A DNA stretch of 22,219 bases from a virus. The notes under the pieces were generated by a model. It made no database searches and was not told the origin of the DNA. It saw nothing but the letters and a program-made list of their open reading frames with translations. The position numbers and the translations under genes were made by a program. Positions 7,281 to 13,996 of this stretch are shown here, piece after piece (positions within the stretch are counted from its first letter, which is position 1; each line of letters opens with the position of its first letter). The stretch covers positions 1 to 22,219 of IMG/VR virus record IMGVR_UViG_3300017527_000196. One strand, 5' to 3'.

Positions 7281-8634
7281 ATTATTTCCTTCATTGTGGG
7301 CAATCCTTCAATCAGAGCTGACAAAAATTGAGTCTGTCTATGATGGTATAACAAGTGAGATGATTGCTGGCTTTGAAAAAGAAGCAAATGGCCTTTTTGA
7401 TGTGGAAGAGAAAGCAGATACGAGGCTGTCTCCGGACATTGAAATTATCGACAACGTAGGCGTTTTAAATATCGAAGGAGTGATCACACAAAAGGCTGAC
7501 ATATTTACTATGCTTTTTGGTGGCGCGACTCTTGACACGCTTACTGTCGATTTCAAGACACTACTCAATAATGAAGGAATCGACACAATTGTCCTGAATA
7601 TTGACTCTCCCGGTGGAACTGTCAGTGGTGTTCAGGATTTTGCAAATCTTATTTTTGACTCAAGAGATAAGAAAAAAATTATTACAATTTCATCTTCAAT
7701 AATGACGTCAGCTGCAATGTGGATCGGGGCCGCTGCAGAACATGTCTTGATCTCAGGTGGAACTGTTACAACTGGCAGTATCGGTGTATTGACCACACAT
7801 GTGGATACATCGGTTATGGAATCTGACCTCGGAATTAAAACAACAGAAATTACAGCGGGGAAATATAAACGTATAGCCTCGACACATGCTCCGCTGACAG
7901 ATGTCGGGCGTTCTGAATTACAAAGTCAAGTAGACAAGATCATGGAAGCCTTTGTCAGTGACGTTGCGAAGTTTAGAGATGTAAGCGAACAGGAAGTCGG
8001 GAGTGTTATGGCAGACGGTAAAATATTCATTGGAGACAATGCAATAAAAGCCGGGCTTGTCGATGAAATTAAAACGTTTGATTTATTAATTGAAACCATT
8101 AACAATGGAGGTTTAAACATGGCATTATTCGCGAAGAAAGAAGCAAATCTGGAAAATTTAAAAGCTGACCATATCGCTCTGTATAATGAGGCCGTTGCGG
8201 TTGGAGTTGAACAGGCAAAAGCTGCAAACACTCAGACTGCACAGGCTGCAGAGGATGACGGCTACAAAGCTGGAGTTGATGCAGGTGTAGAGGCAGAAAG
8301 AGCCCGTATTCAAGGAATTCAGGACTGTACTATTATAGGTCATGAAGACCTTGCAAAAGCTATGATCTCAGATGGTAAAACCACTGTCGGTGAGGCTGCA
8401 GTCAAGATGATCAATGCAGATAAAAAGTCAAATGCTTCAGCACTGGAAAAGATCAAAAACACTTCAGCTCAGGCTGTAGCAGATGAAGCAGAAGAGACCG
8501 TTGTTGACCAGACTGACATGTCAGCTAAGGAAAAGTGGGACGCTGATCCGAAACTCAAGAAGGAATTTGACAGCTTTGAAGCTTTCGAAGCTATGGACAA
8601 AAATTCCGACAATTACAGAGTTCTGAGAAGGTAA
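7258..8634 (+). CDS. head maturation protease, S49 (gpC-like), with C-terminal scaffold part
   Basis: A 458-residue fusion-type protein. Residues 60-285 are a ClpP-fold S49 peptidase: VLNIEGVI strand, the LNIDSPGGTVSG oxyanion segment near 113-124, nucleophile Ser151 in IMTSAAMWIG, and the Lys base in ITAGKYKR near 199-205. Residues 288-458 are acidic, Ala/Glu-rich and helical, like a scaffold. This is the layout of lambda C, whose 3' end also encodes Nu3. ATG at 7258 is preceded by a TGAGGAA site; a GTG at 7243 would add five residues but lies inside that site. The start overlaps the portal gene. The enzyme would degrade scaffold and trim structural proteins during head maturation. Confidence 0.9.
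   Translation: MTIKQGLKLFPSLWAILQSELTKIESVYDGITSEMIAGFEKEANGLFDVEEKADTRLSPDIEIIDNVGVLNIEGVITQKADIFTMLFGGATLDTLTVDFKTLLNNEGIDTIVLNIDSPGGTVSGVQDFANLIFDSRDKKKIITISSSIMTSAAMWIGAAAEHVLISGGTVTTGSIGVLTTHVDTSVMESDLGIKTTEITAGKYKRIASTHAPLTDVGRSELQSQVDKIMEAFVSDVAKFRDVSEQEVGSVMADGKIFIGDNAIKAGLVDEIKTFDLLIETINNGGLNMALFAKKEANLENLKADHIALYNEAVAVGVEQAKAANTQTAQAAEDDGYKAGVDAGVEAERARIQGIQDCTIIGHEDLAKAMISDGKTTVGEAAVKMINADKKSNASALEKIKNTSAQAVADEAEETVVDQTDMSAKEKWDADPKLKKEFDSFEAFEAMDKNSDNYRVLRR
8119..8634 (+). CDS. nested in-frame scaffold protein (Nu3-like)
   Basis: An internal ATG in the protease frame gives a 171-residue protein. GGAGG at 8107-8111 lies exactly 7 bases before it, one of the best ribosome binding sites in the window, although it sits inside coding sequence. 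The product starts where the peptidase domain ends, and is acidic and Ala/Glu/Lys-rich with long helices (NLKADHIALYNEAVAVGVEQAK, given in part; AGVDAGVEAERARIQGI) and a C-terminal SFEAFEAM helix. This matches lambda, where the scaffold Nu3 is translated independently from within C. It would template capsid shell assembly and then be removed by the protease. Confidence 0.72.
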   Translation: MALFAKKEANLENLKADHIALYNEAVAVGVEQAKAANTQTAQAAEDDGYKAGVDAGVEAERARIQGIQDCTIIGHEDLAKAMISDGKTTVGEAAVKMINADKKSNASALEKIKNTSAQAVADEAEETVVDQTDMSAKEKWDADPKLKKEFDSFEAFEAMDKNSDNYRVLRR

Positions 8635-8735
8635 ATTTTTAAAGCTTAATAGTATTTTATTCTGAAAAAAATAATCTTGGTTTAGTCTCTGCGAAAAAAA
8701 GAGCTTAAGCCTTAATCAAATGGAGGAAAAAAGTT

Positions 8736-9500
8736 ATGACTACATTGGCAGCTAATGAGGCGAGGTCGTTTGTACTGGGAAACGAAAATGATTTTCCAGC
8801 TATGGCCGATATATTTTATGAAGGTTCTGCAGTGGGACTCGTTGACGCAACGGGCCACGCCAGACCACTGACCAGCGTTGACAGATTTGTCGGCTTTGTT
8901 CAGGAACAACTTGACAACTCAGATGGTGCTGCAGCTGATAGAAACGTGAGAGTGAGAAAAAGAGGCGTAGTTCAGCTCTCTGTTTCTGGCGCTGTGATTA
9001 CTGACGTCGGCCAGCCTATCTACGCAACTGACGACGACACGTTTGTGTTCTCTCCAGTGGGCGGAATATTCATCGGAAAAGTGGTTCGTTTTGCTTCCTC
9101 TGGCGTTGTTGATGTTGAGTTTGACGCTGGTAATATGGCTGATCCTTACGGTGGTCGCGTGTGGGAGTTGGTTGACGACGATTTGACTCTTGACATTCAA
9201 GACAATGGAAAAGGTCTCTGGTTCACCACTGACACGAAAACAGTCACGCTGTTGACTTATGCAGCTGCAACGGCGCTGGACGTGATGATCGTAAATGGTG
9301 GAGCTTTTGGAGCTGTTGGAACTATTGTTTCTCCCGCCGCTGGTGACAAGATCGCTGGCCCGGATGATACCGGAGCAGACGAAGGCGACGCGGTAAACAC
9401 AAAAGCGACGGCCAGACGTGGAGATTATTTGATTGTGAAATCTGGCGGTGACGATGGTTATGTCATCACTGAAAAAGTCGGTGTCTGGACAATAGCATAA
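8736..9500 (+). CDS. head decoration/cement protein with extra C-terminal domain
   Basis: A 254-residue protein placed, like lambda D, between scaffold and major capsid genes. Residues 5-133 follow a common phage capsid cement pattern: ARSFVLG, FPAMADIFYEGSAVGL, RFVGFVQEQLDN, VRVRKRGVVQL, an IYATDDDTF turn, and a final GKVVRFASSGVVDVEF strand. Residues about 150-254 are an additional beta-rich module with a Ser-Pro-Ala-Ala-Gly-Asp turn and a terminal G-V-W-T-I-A, probably exposed on the capsid surface. A strong GGAGG is 10 bases upstream of the ATG. The preceding 100-base gap is A/T-rich with two AGCTTAA repeats (8643, 8702) and no convincing promoter. It would stabilise the expanded shell. 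Confidence 0.8.
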   Translation: MTTLAANEARSFVLGNENDFPAMADIFYEGSAVGLVDATGHARPLTSVDRFVGFVQEQLDNSDGAAADRNVRVRKRGVVQLSVSGAVITDVGQPIYATDDDTFVFSPVGGIFIGKVVRFASSGVVDVEFDAGNMADPYGGRVWELVDDDLTLDIQDNGKGLWFTTDTKTVTLLTYAAATALDVMIVNGGAFGAVGTIVSPAAGDKIAGPDDTGADEGDAVNTKATARRGDYLIVKSGGDDGYVITEKVGVWTIA

Positions 9501-9516
9501 AACATTAATAGTGACG

Positions 9517-9551
9517 GAGGGGCCACGGTTACACCGTTCTCGTGGCCTCTC
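9517..9551 (+). terminator. stable hairpin between decoration and major capsid genes (attenuator or weak terminator)
   Basis: GAGGGGCCACG (9517-9527) pairs with CGTGGCCTCTC (9541-9551), an 11-pair stem with one G-U and a 13-base loop. It is followed by a mixed T/C tract (TCTTTCTTTC), not a clean T run. It may partially terminate, or protect the 5' end of a processed capsid mRNA; the capsid ribosome site lies about 30 bases further on. Confidence 0.45.
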
Positions 9552-9594
9552 AGTCTTTCTTTCAACATGACAATTTTTACATAAGGAGAATAAC

Positions 9595-10524
9595 ATGGGC
9601 GCACTAGCTTTATCAAGCAGAGCGATAATCGGAGAATTTTTCCTTCGATTAGAGCAAAACGTCGGAACCTCTTGGATTGATCCTATTTCAATGAAGTTTC
9701 AGTCAAATCAAGAATCAGAGACTTATAAATGGCTTGGAATGGTTCCTCAGATGCGTGAGTGGCTCGGAGGTCGTAACGCTAAAGGCTTCAGAGACAACGG
9801 AATCACTATCACGAATCTGGAATTCGAAGCAACTCTGGAAGTCCTTGTCAAAGAACTTCGAAGAGATAAAACTGGTCAGGTTCGTTTGAGGATCAGAGAG
9901 CTTGCAGACCGCACAAACTCACACTGGGCGAAATTGCTTTCTGAGCTGATAATCAATGGAGAATCAACAGCGTGTTATGACGGTCAGTTTTACTTTGATA
10001 CTGATCATTCAGAGGGCGACTCAGGATCACAATCAAACGACATATCTTACGACGTGACAACTACTACAGCTCCAACAGCTGCAGAAATGGAGCTTGCTAT
10101 ACTTGCAGCCGTTACGCAAATTCTGTCGTTCGTTGATGATCAGGGCGAGCCTATGAACGAAGGGGCTAACTCTTTCGGCATCATGGTTCCAGTTCCTTTC
10201 ATGGCATCTGCAATGTCTGCACTTAAAAACGCAACGATTGTAGACGGATCAGGATCAAGACAGAATACAATTATGTCCTCTGGAGTCAACTTTGATTTGT
10301 GGGTCAATCCTAGATTGACATGGACAACAAAGTTCGCAACTTTCCGAACTGATGGGAACGCAAAGCCGTTGATCAGGCAGGAAGAGGAGGCCGTCCAGCT
10401 TGACGCAATAGCTGAGGGCTCAGAGCTTGAGTTCAATGATAAAAAGCATCACTACGGTGTTTCTGCAAGTCGCAACGTTGGTTATGGATTCTGGCAACAT
10501 GCGAATCTGACCACATTAACATAA
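9595..10524 (+). CDS. major capsid protein (Mu gpT family)
   Basis: A 309-residue shell protein, the length expected for Mu-like gpT (about 300-305). The N-terminus has IIGEFFLRLEQ; then come YKWLGMVPQMREWLGGR (around 44-60), the FEATLEVLVKELRRDKTG segment (around 77-94), and the family hallmark GQFYFDTDHSEG (130-141). The C-terminal half has the IMVPVPFMASAMSAL and FDLWVNPRL strands and ends in YGFWQHA. It is expected to have an HK97-type fold. ATAAGGAG lies about 8 bases before the ATG. A Mu-type capsid in an otherwise lambda-type packaging module shows modular exchange between decoration and joining genes. It is predicted to be among the most abundant virion proteins. Confidence 0.92.
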   Translation: MGALALSSRAIIGEFFLRLEQNVGTSWIDPISMKFQSNQESETYKWLGMVPQMREWLGGRNAKGFRDNGITITNLEFEATLEVLVKELRRDKTGQVRLRIRELADRTNSHWAKLLSELIINGESTACYDGQFYFDTDHSEGDSGSQSNDISYDVTTTTAPTAAEMELAILAAVTQILSFVDDQGEPMNEGANSFGIMVPVPFMASAMSALKNATIVDGSGSRQNTIMSSGVNFDLWVNPRLTWTTKFATFRTDGNAKPLIRQEEEAVQLDAIAEGSELEFNDKKHHYGVSASRNVGYGFWQHANLTTLT

Positions 10525-10557
10525 TATTTTTTTATATAATTTGCCTGCTTCCTCTGT

Positions 10558-10589
10558 CAATAATGGCTTTCGTCCTTTCTTCATTATTG
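10558..10589 (+). repeat. inverted repeat downstream of the major capsid gene
   Basis: CAATAATG (10558-10565) and CATTATTG (10582-10589) are exact reverse complements around a 16-base pyrimidine-rich loop. The stem is AT-rich and lacks a following T run, so it is not a clear terminator. It could be an mRNA processing or stability element after the capsid gene. Confidence 0.4.
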
Positions 10590-10594
10590 GCGGG

Positions 10595-10604
10595 GGGAGC
10601 TCCC
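10595..10604. promoter_or_regulatory. palindrome containing the ribosome binding site of the FII-like gene
   Basis: GGGAGCTCCC is a perfect 10-base palindrome preceded by three more G residues. Its GGAG is the only ribosome site candidate for the ATG at 10612 (12 bases away, rather long), and TATAAT stands directly before that ATG. No -35 box at the right distance was found, so I do not call a promoter. Confidence 0.35.
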
Positions 10605-10611
10605 GTATAAT

Positions 10612-10911
10612 ATGACATTCAAAGCCGACATAATAACTGACCTAGACACATTCATTAACGCTGACGAGTTCGCGGTTGATATTACCTATAACGCAGCCAC
10701 GATCCAAGGTGTATTTGACGACGAGTTTTCAAGTGCTGTACAAGGCGAAATGGGAATTGAATCAACAGTCCCACAAGTTCAAGTTAAGACCAGCGACGTT
10801 CCGACAGTGGCTCACGGCGAAACAATGACTATTAATTCCACTGTATACAATATCATCGGGATTCAACCGGACGGAACTGGAATGACTTTGATTTTACTTT
10901 CAGAAGATTAA
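10612..10911 (+). CDS. head-tail joining protein (lambda FII-like)
   Basis: A 99-residue protein right after the major capsid gene. The layout fits FII-type joining proteins, beta-barrel proteins of about 100-117 residues at the head-tail interface: a short N-terminal helix (ADIITDLDTFINADEF), then strands VDITYNAATIQGVFDDEF, a middle loop, PQVQVKTSDVPTV, ETMTINSTVYNIIGIQPDG and MTLILLSED. The conserved final pattern (value strand, turn, then hydrophobic strand) is typical of this group. Position and length support the call; the sequence match is by eye. It would sit below the W-like protein and receive the tail tube with its terminator. Confidence 0.72.
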   Translation: MTFKADIITDLDTFINADEFAVDITYNAATIQGVFDDEFSSAVQGEMGIESTVPQVQVKTSDVPTVAHGETMTINSTVYNIIGIQPDGTGMTLILLSED

Positions 10912-10929
10912 AAAGAGGAGATTTGAAAT

Positions 10930-11433
10930 ATGAAGATTTTTAATAGAAACAAATTCAAAAATATTTTAATTGTGCCTTTGGCTGCTTGTTTATTTTTTAT
11001 GGCGACCTCCGCAGATGCACGAGATGAAAACGGTGTGACGGTCACTGATCGTGGGACAACTAAGATTTATGGATTAGATATTGACCATTTCAGCGCATTC
11101 AATCCGACGTCTGCAACTTATATATATAATGAGGATGGCGAGTCCGCTGCCACCTCTGGAGAGGTTGAAACGGAGGATCATATCGGGACAAAGACAGTTT
11201 CTGTTTCGGTTCCGACTTTAGGTTCCACAAGTATAGACTTTAGGATTGAGGGCAAAGTCGCAAATTCGCCTGTTTGGGCTGAAATATATGTGTTGAATGT
11301 GGCAGCAGCAACAACAGAAGCTGTAATAATTCCTGTTAATGAATATGTAAAAGCGTACAGGATCGGCGTGAAGGTAAATACTAACGGGACAGATGTTATA
11401 GACGTCAATACAAGTGTAATCAGTAAGCAATGA
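10930..11433 (+). CDS. exported protein with signal peptide, phage accessory
   Basis: A 167-residue protein with a clear N-terminal signal: basic MKIFNRNKFKN, a hydrophobic core at 12-25, and a likely signal peptidase I site after Ala-Asp-Ala at 28-30. An LAAC stretch at 17-20 resembles a lipobox, but the hydrophobic core continues after it, so a lipoprotein is less likely. The mature part is about 137 residues, beta-rich and Thr/Val/Ser-rich, with strands such as TKTVSVSVPTLGSTSIDFRIEG and VWAEIYVLNVA, resembling small beta-sandwich phage proteins. AAGAGGAG precedes the ATG. Its presence between head-tail joining and tail genes is odd because virion proteins assemble in the cytoplasm. It may be a lysogenic-conversion or cell-surface protein; function unknown. 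Confidence 0.7.
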   Translation: MKIFNRNKFKNILIVPLAACLFFMATSADARDENGVTVTDRGTTKIYGLDIDHFSAFNPTSATYIYNEDGESAATSGEVETEDHIGTKTVSVSVPTLGSTSIDFRIEGKVANSPVWAEIYVLNVAAATTEAVIIPVNEYVKAYRIGVKVNTNGTDVIDVNTSVISKQ

Positions 11434-11467
11434 TTTTATATTTTACAGGATTTATGGAGCTAAGGAA

Positions 11468-12547
11468 ATGCTGAATAAAAAATTTATTATAAGTTTGTTT
11501 ATGTCGTTGTTTTTAAGTGCAGTATATATGAGTCAAGATGCTTATACACATGGCATTCTTCCGACTCCACTTAATTCAACGGAAGTAGGGCAAGCATTAA
11601 AGAACTCTCTTAACGGTTCGGGGAAATGGTCATCTATTACCTTTGCTGATGACACAGTACAAACAACGGCTGGTAGTGGAGATGTTTCAAAAGTTGGAAC
11701 GCCTAGCGACAATGAGCTTGCGATATGGAAAAGTGATGGAACTATTGAAGGTTCCCCGAATGTGACCTATAACGACTCTGCTTTTGCTGTAGAGGCCAGT
11801 CTATTGTTTAATAATAGTGGAGCTGACAAGAATAGTAGATTCGAGGGATTGACAGATACACACTTGTTTTTTCTTGATGCTGGTCTTGATTTTGTTGGTA
11901 TTGGCGAAGATGTGCCAAGGAGCAAAATGGAAATTACAACAAATGGCGCTGTTGATCTTACCGCGGCATTGAGGCTTACAAAGGCTGTTGATGGTAGTGG
12001 CAGTGCTACAGGAATTCTGTTTGGAGCGGTAGCGTCTGGAGGTTCTAAAGCTGGTATTTTCTATACAAATAAAGGCATTGGACAAGGTAGAGGTCATCTG
12101 TCTTTTGCGGTAAATAATACCGCTGACATAGCCGATACAGCTTTGTCTGATACAGTTATGAAACTGACAAATACGGGACGTGTTGGTATTGGTATAGATG
12201 ATCCGACTAGTGCTCTTAGTATGGGAGACGATAAAATTATAGCAAGAGACGTCAACGCAGGATTAACGGCAGGCACTACGCAAACTCAAGGAGGCGGTCT
12301 CGCTCTTACGGCAGAGATAAATGAAATATCAACATGCGCAAATGAAAGCGATACAGTCGTTTTGCCTACAGCGGTTGCAGGACTAAAGATCATTATTATT
12401 AACAATGGCGCAAATGGCGTTCAAATATTCCCGGCAAGCTCTGATAATTTAGGAGCTGGAGTAGATACGGCCCGTGCTGCTAATTTGGCAACGGGAACAA
12501 ACGTGGTTTTTGTCTCATACGATTCTACTAATTGGGAAGAAATTTGA
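11468..12547 (+). CDS. signal-peptide-bearing fibre-like surface protein
   Basis: A 359-residue protein. Residues 1-25 look like a signal peptide (basic LNKK, hydrophobic FIISLFMSLFLSAVY, possible cleavage after Gln-Asp-Ala). Residues 54-68 carry SITFADDTVQTTAG, a motif seen in many phage tail fibres. Residues 148-250 include the MEITTNG...LRLTKA stretch and GRVGIGIDDPTSAL, like the fibre region that often precedes an intramolecular chaperone, but no such chaperone domain follows. Residues 282-359 are a beta module with VVLPTAVAGLKIIIINNGAN and a final Asn-Trp-Glu-Glu-Ile. It follows another exported protein by 35 bases, with AAGGA close to the ATG. An exported fibre-like protein is unusual. 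It may decorate the host surface or be incorporated into virions if the hydrophobic start is retained. Confidence 0.65.
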   Translation: MLNKKFIISLFMSLFLSAVYMSQDAYTHGILPTPLNSTEVGQALKNSLNGSGKWSSITFADDTVQTTAGSGDVSKVGTPSDNELAIWKSDGTIEGSPNVTYNDSAFAVEASLLFNNSGADKNSRFEGLTDTHLFFLDAGLDFVGIGEDVPRSKMEITTNGAVDLTAALRLTKAVDGSGSATGILFGAVASGGSKAGIFYTNKGIGQGRGHLSFAVNNTADIADTALSDTVMKLTNTGRVGIGIDDPTSALSMGDDKIIARDVNAGLTAGTTQTQGGGLALTAEINEISTCANESDTVVLPTAVAGLKIIIINNGANGVQIFPASSDNLGAGVDTARAANLATGTNVVFVSYDSTNWEEI

Positions 12548-12635
12548 TTTTATTATCTGAAGACTAAGGGGGCATTTAACGACTTCAACCATTGATTTAT
12601 GTAGTTATAAATATATATTAAGGAAGGAAAAATAA

Positions 12636-13031
12636 ATGGATATAGAAAAATTAAAAACAGAAATTGATACAGATCCTTTAGTTAGAGGATATGCAGGGAT
12701 GACAGACGCACAAGTTAAAGCAGATGGACATACTAAGTACAGAACAAGAAACAAAACATCTTTAACAGGTTCGGAAGTTTTAAATGCAATTGATAAAACA
12801 GAATTTAATTCTAAAACAGACGCGCAAAAACAGCAAGTATGGGATTTGGTACATTTAGGCACATTAAACCCATTCGGCATTGAAGCGAGTTTGATGGTAG
12901 ATATATTTGGTGGTGGGAGTGTAACTATTGTAGCATTGCAAGCGTTAAGGGTTGAATCTATATCCAGGTGGGAGGAATTATCATTAGGTAATGTGAGAGA
13001 AGGTCATATACAGAAAGTGAGGGTATCATAA
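12636..13031 (+). CDS. conserved phage-type hypothetical protein
   Basis: A 131-residue protein of a type common in phage structural clusters: an opening DPLVRGYAGMTDAQV, a helical middle (TGSEVLNAIDKTEF, DAQKQQVWDLVHLGTLNPFG), a hydrophobic VDIFGGGSVTIVALQAL segment, and the SRWEELSLGNVREGHI ending. I recognise the pattern but know of no assigned function. AAGGAAGG lies 7-8 bases before the ATG. It ends TAATG, coupling it to the next gene. Its frequent company in other phages with fibre and lectin genes suggests a virion or assembly role, which is inference. It opens a stretch that is by eye more AT-rich, with more TTA and ACA codons than the head genes. Confidence 0.7.
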   Translation: MDIEKLKTEIDTDPLVRGYAGMTDAQVKADGHTKYRTRNKTSLTGSEVLNAIDKTEFNSKTDAQKQQVWDLVHLGTLNPFGIEASLMVDIFGGGSVTIVALQALRVESISRWEELSLGNVREGHIQKVRVS

Positions 13032-13507
13032 TGGCATTACCACAATTTAGACAATGGGTAGTTGTAAACAATTCAGGACAAACATTAACATACAATAACA
13101 ACGGTAGAATAAACATAAAAGAAACCGCGGTACATTATACCACTACAAGTGGTGTGTCTAAACTTACATATACCCAATTAGCAGATGATGATTTAGGTTT
13201 TGTTGCCGCGTCTACATTAGCAGATGCGGCGGAAATTGTCGGAGATAATGAAGTTGATAACACATCAAACTTATACATGGGTTCGCAGGTACAGCTAGAA
13301 ATTACACACGATGAAGGTACGCTGGCAGACGGTACATTTGATTTATACATGGCAAGTGGTGATACAACAGGCGAACTTCCTACGGATGGTAGTGGTTACG
13401 CAGGTGCAGAAGCAAACGGATTAACCTTTATTGGAGCTTTAGTATGGGAATCAAACGGTTTAGATGATGAAGTTATGAGGTCAAATACATTTACGGTTGG
13501 AATGTAA
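13031..13507 (+). CDS. probable structural hypothetical protein, beta-rich
   Basis: A 158-residue protein started by the ATG of a TAATG overlap. It opens QWVVVNNSGQTLTY and continues with alternating short strands rich in Thr, Gly, Asp and Asn. A central EVDNTSNLYMGSQVQLEITHDEG segment leads to a C-terminal strand DEVMRSNTFTVGM. No cysteines, signal peptide or membrane segment are visible. The composition fits a small beta-sandwich virion protein, perhaps a decoration or tail-surface subunit. No family name is certain. Confidence 0.6.
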   Translation: MALPQFRQWVVVNNSGQTLTYNNNGRINIKETAVHYTTTSGVSKLTYTQLADDDLGFVAASTLADAAEIVGDNEVDNTSNLYMGSQVQLEITHDEGTLADGTFDLYMASGDTTGELPTDGSGYAGAEANGLTFIGALVWESNGLDDEVMRSNTFTVGM

Positions 13508-13522
13508 CGGAGAGTAAAAAAA

Positions 13523-13996
13523 ATGGCAATAGTATCAAGCATTACAGAATCAAGTATAATTCAAAAAGACGGTAGAATCTCTATTGTGGAAAGACATACA
13601 AGCCATATAGGAGAGGAAATCACCAAAGTATATAAAGTTCCAGACGGAAGTGATATACCCGCGTTATTAGCTGCAAATGCTATCAAAGTAGATACTGGAT
13701 TAAAAGATGCAGAAGAATCTAGGTTTGTGGATAGAGCGAAACGAGGTAGGAATGTAATCAATAATACTGCTAATTACATAACTAAACGCAGAGCATTGAA
13801 AGCGATTCTGAAAACATTCTTGACCAGTGATAGTGATACTGCAAGACGAATGTTAAACACTGTAAGTAACCTAAGTGATGCACAGATTAATACAGATTGG
13901 AGTAACAAACTAGTTAAAGTGAAAAGACGAGTAGTTAATTTATTAGCAATACAAGCTGACGTTGATATAGATACTGTAGATGTGGAGGGTGAATGA
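13523..13996 (+). CDS. hypothetical phage protein, mixed alpha/beta
   Basis: A 157-residue protein, unrecognised. Residues 1-45 look like a beta segment (GRISIVERHTSHIGEEITKVYKV), and the rest is helical and basic (LLAANAIKV, RAKRGRNVIN, KRRALKAILKTFLTS, VKVKRRVVNLLAIQADVD). The N-terminal strand pattern followed by a charged helical domain is common in small proteins of fibre gene clusters. CGGAGAG precedes the ATG. It overlaps the next gene (ATGATG with TGA inside). Confidence 0.6.
   Translation: MAIVSSITESSIIQKDGRISIVERHTSHIGEEITKVYKVPDGSDIPALLAANAIKVDTGLKDAEESRFVDRAKRGRNVINNTANYITKRRALKAILKTFLTSDSDTARRMLNTVSNLSDAQINTDWSNKLVKVKRRVVNLLAIQADVDIDTVDVEGE

Noticed and set aside
8513-8522. TGACATGTCA palindrome as an operator
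   Set aside because: It is a single 10-base palindrome within coding sequence, with no promoter boxes around it.
8635-8735. Promoter or terminator in the gap before the decoration gene
   Set aside because: The gap holds A-runs and two AGCTTAA copies, but no paired promoter boxes and no stem with a T tract.
8919-9596. 225-codon minus-strand open frame opposite the decoration gene
   Set aside because: It mirrors a well-supported + strand gene, is Ser/Arg/Cys-rich without domain pattern, and no other minus-strand gene is supported.
12592-12620. TTGATT ... TATTAA as a promoter before the accessory cassette
   Set aside because: The region is so A/T-rich that such boxes are expected by chance; spacing is 18 and both boxes are poor.
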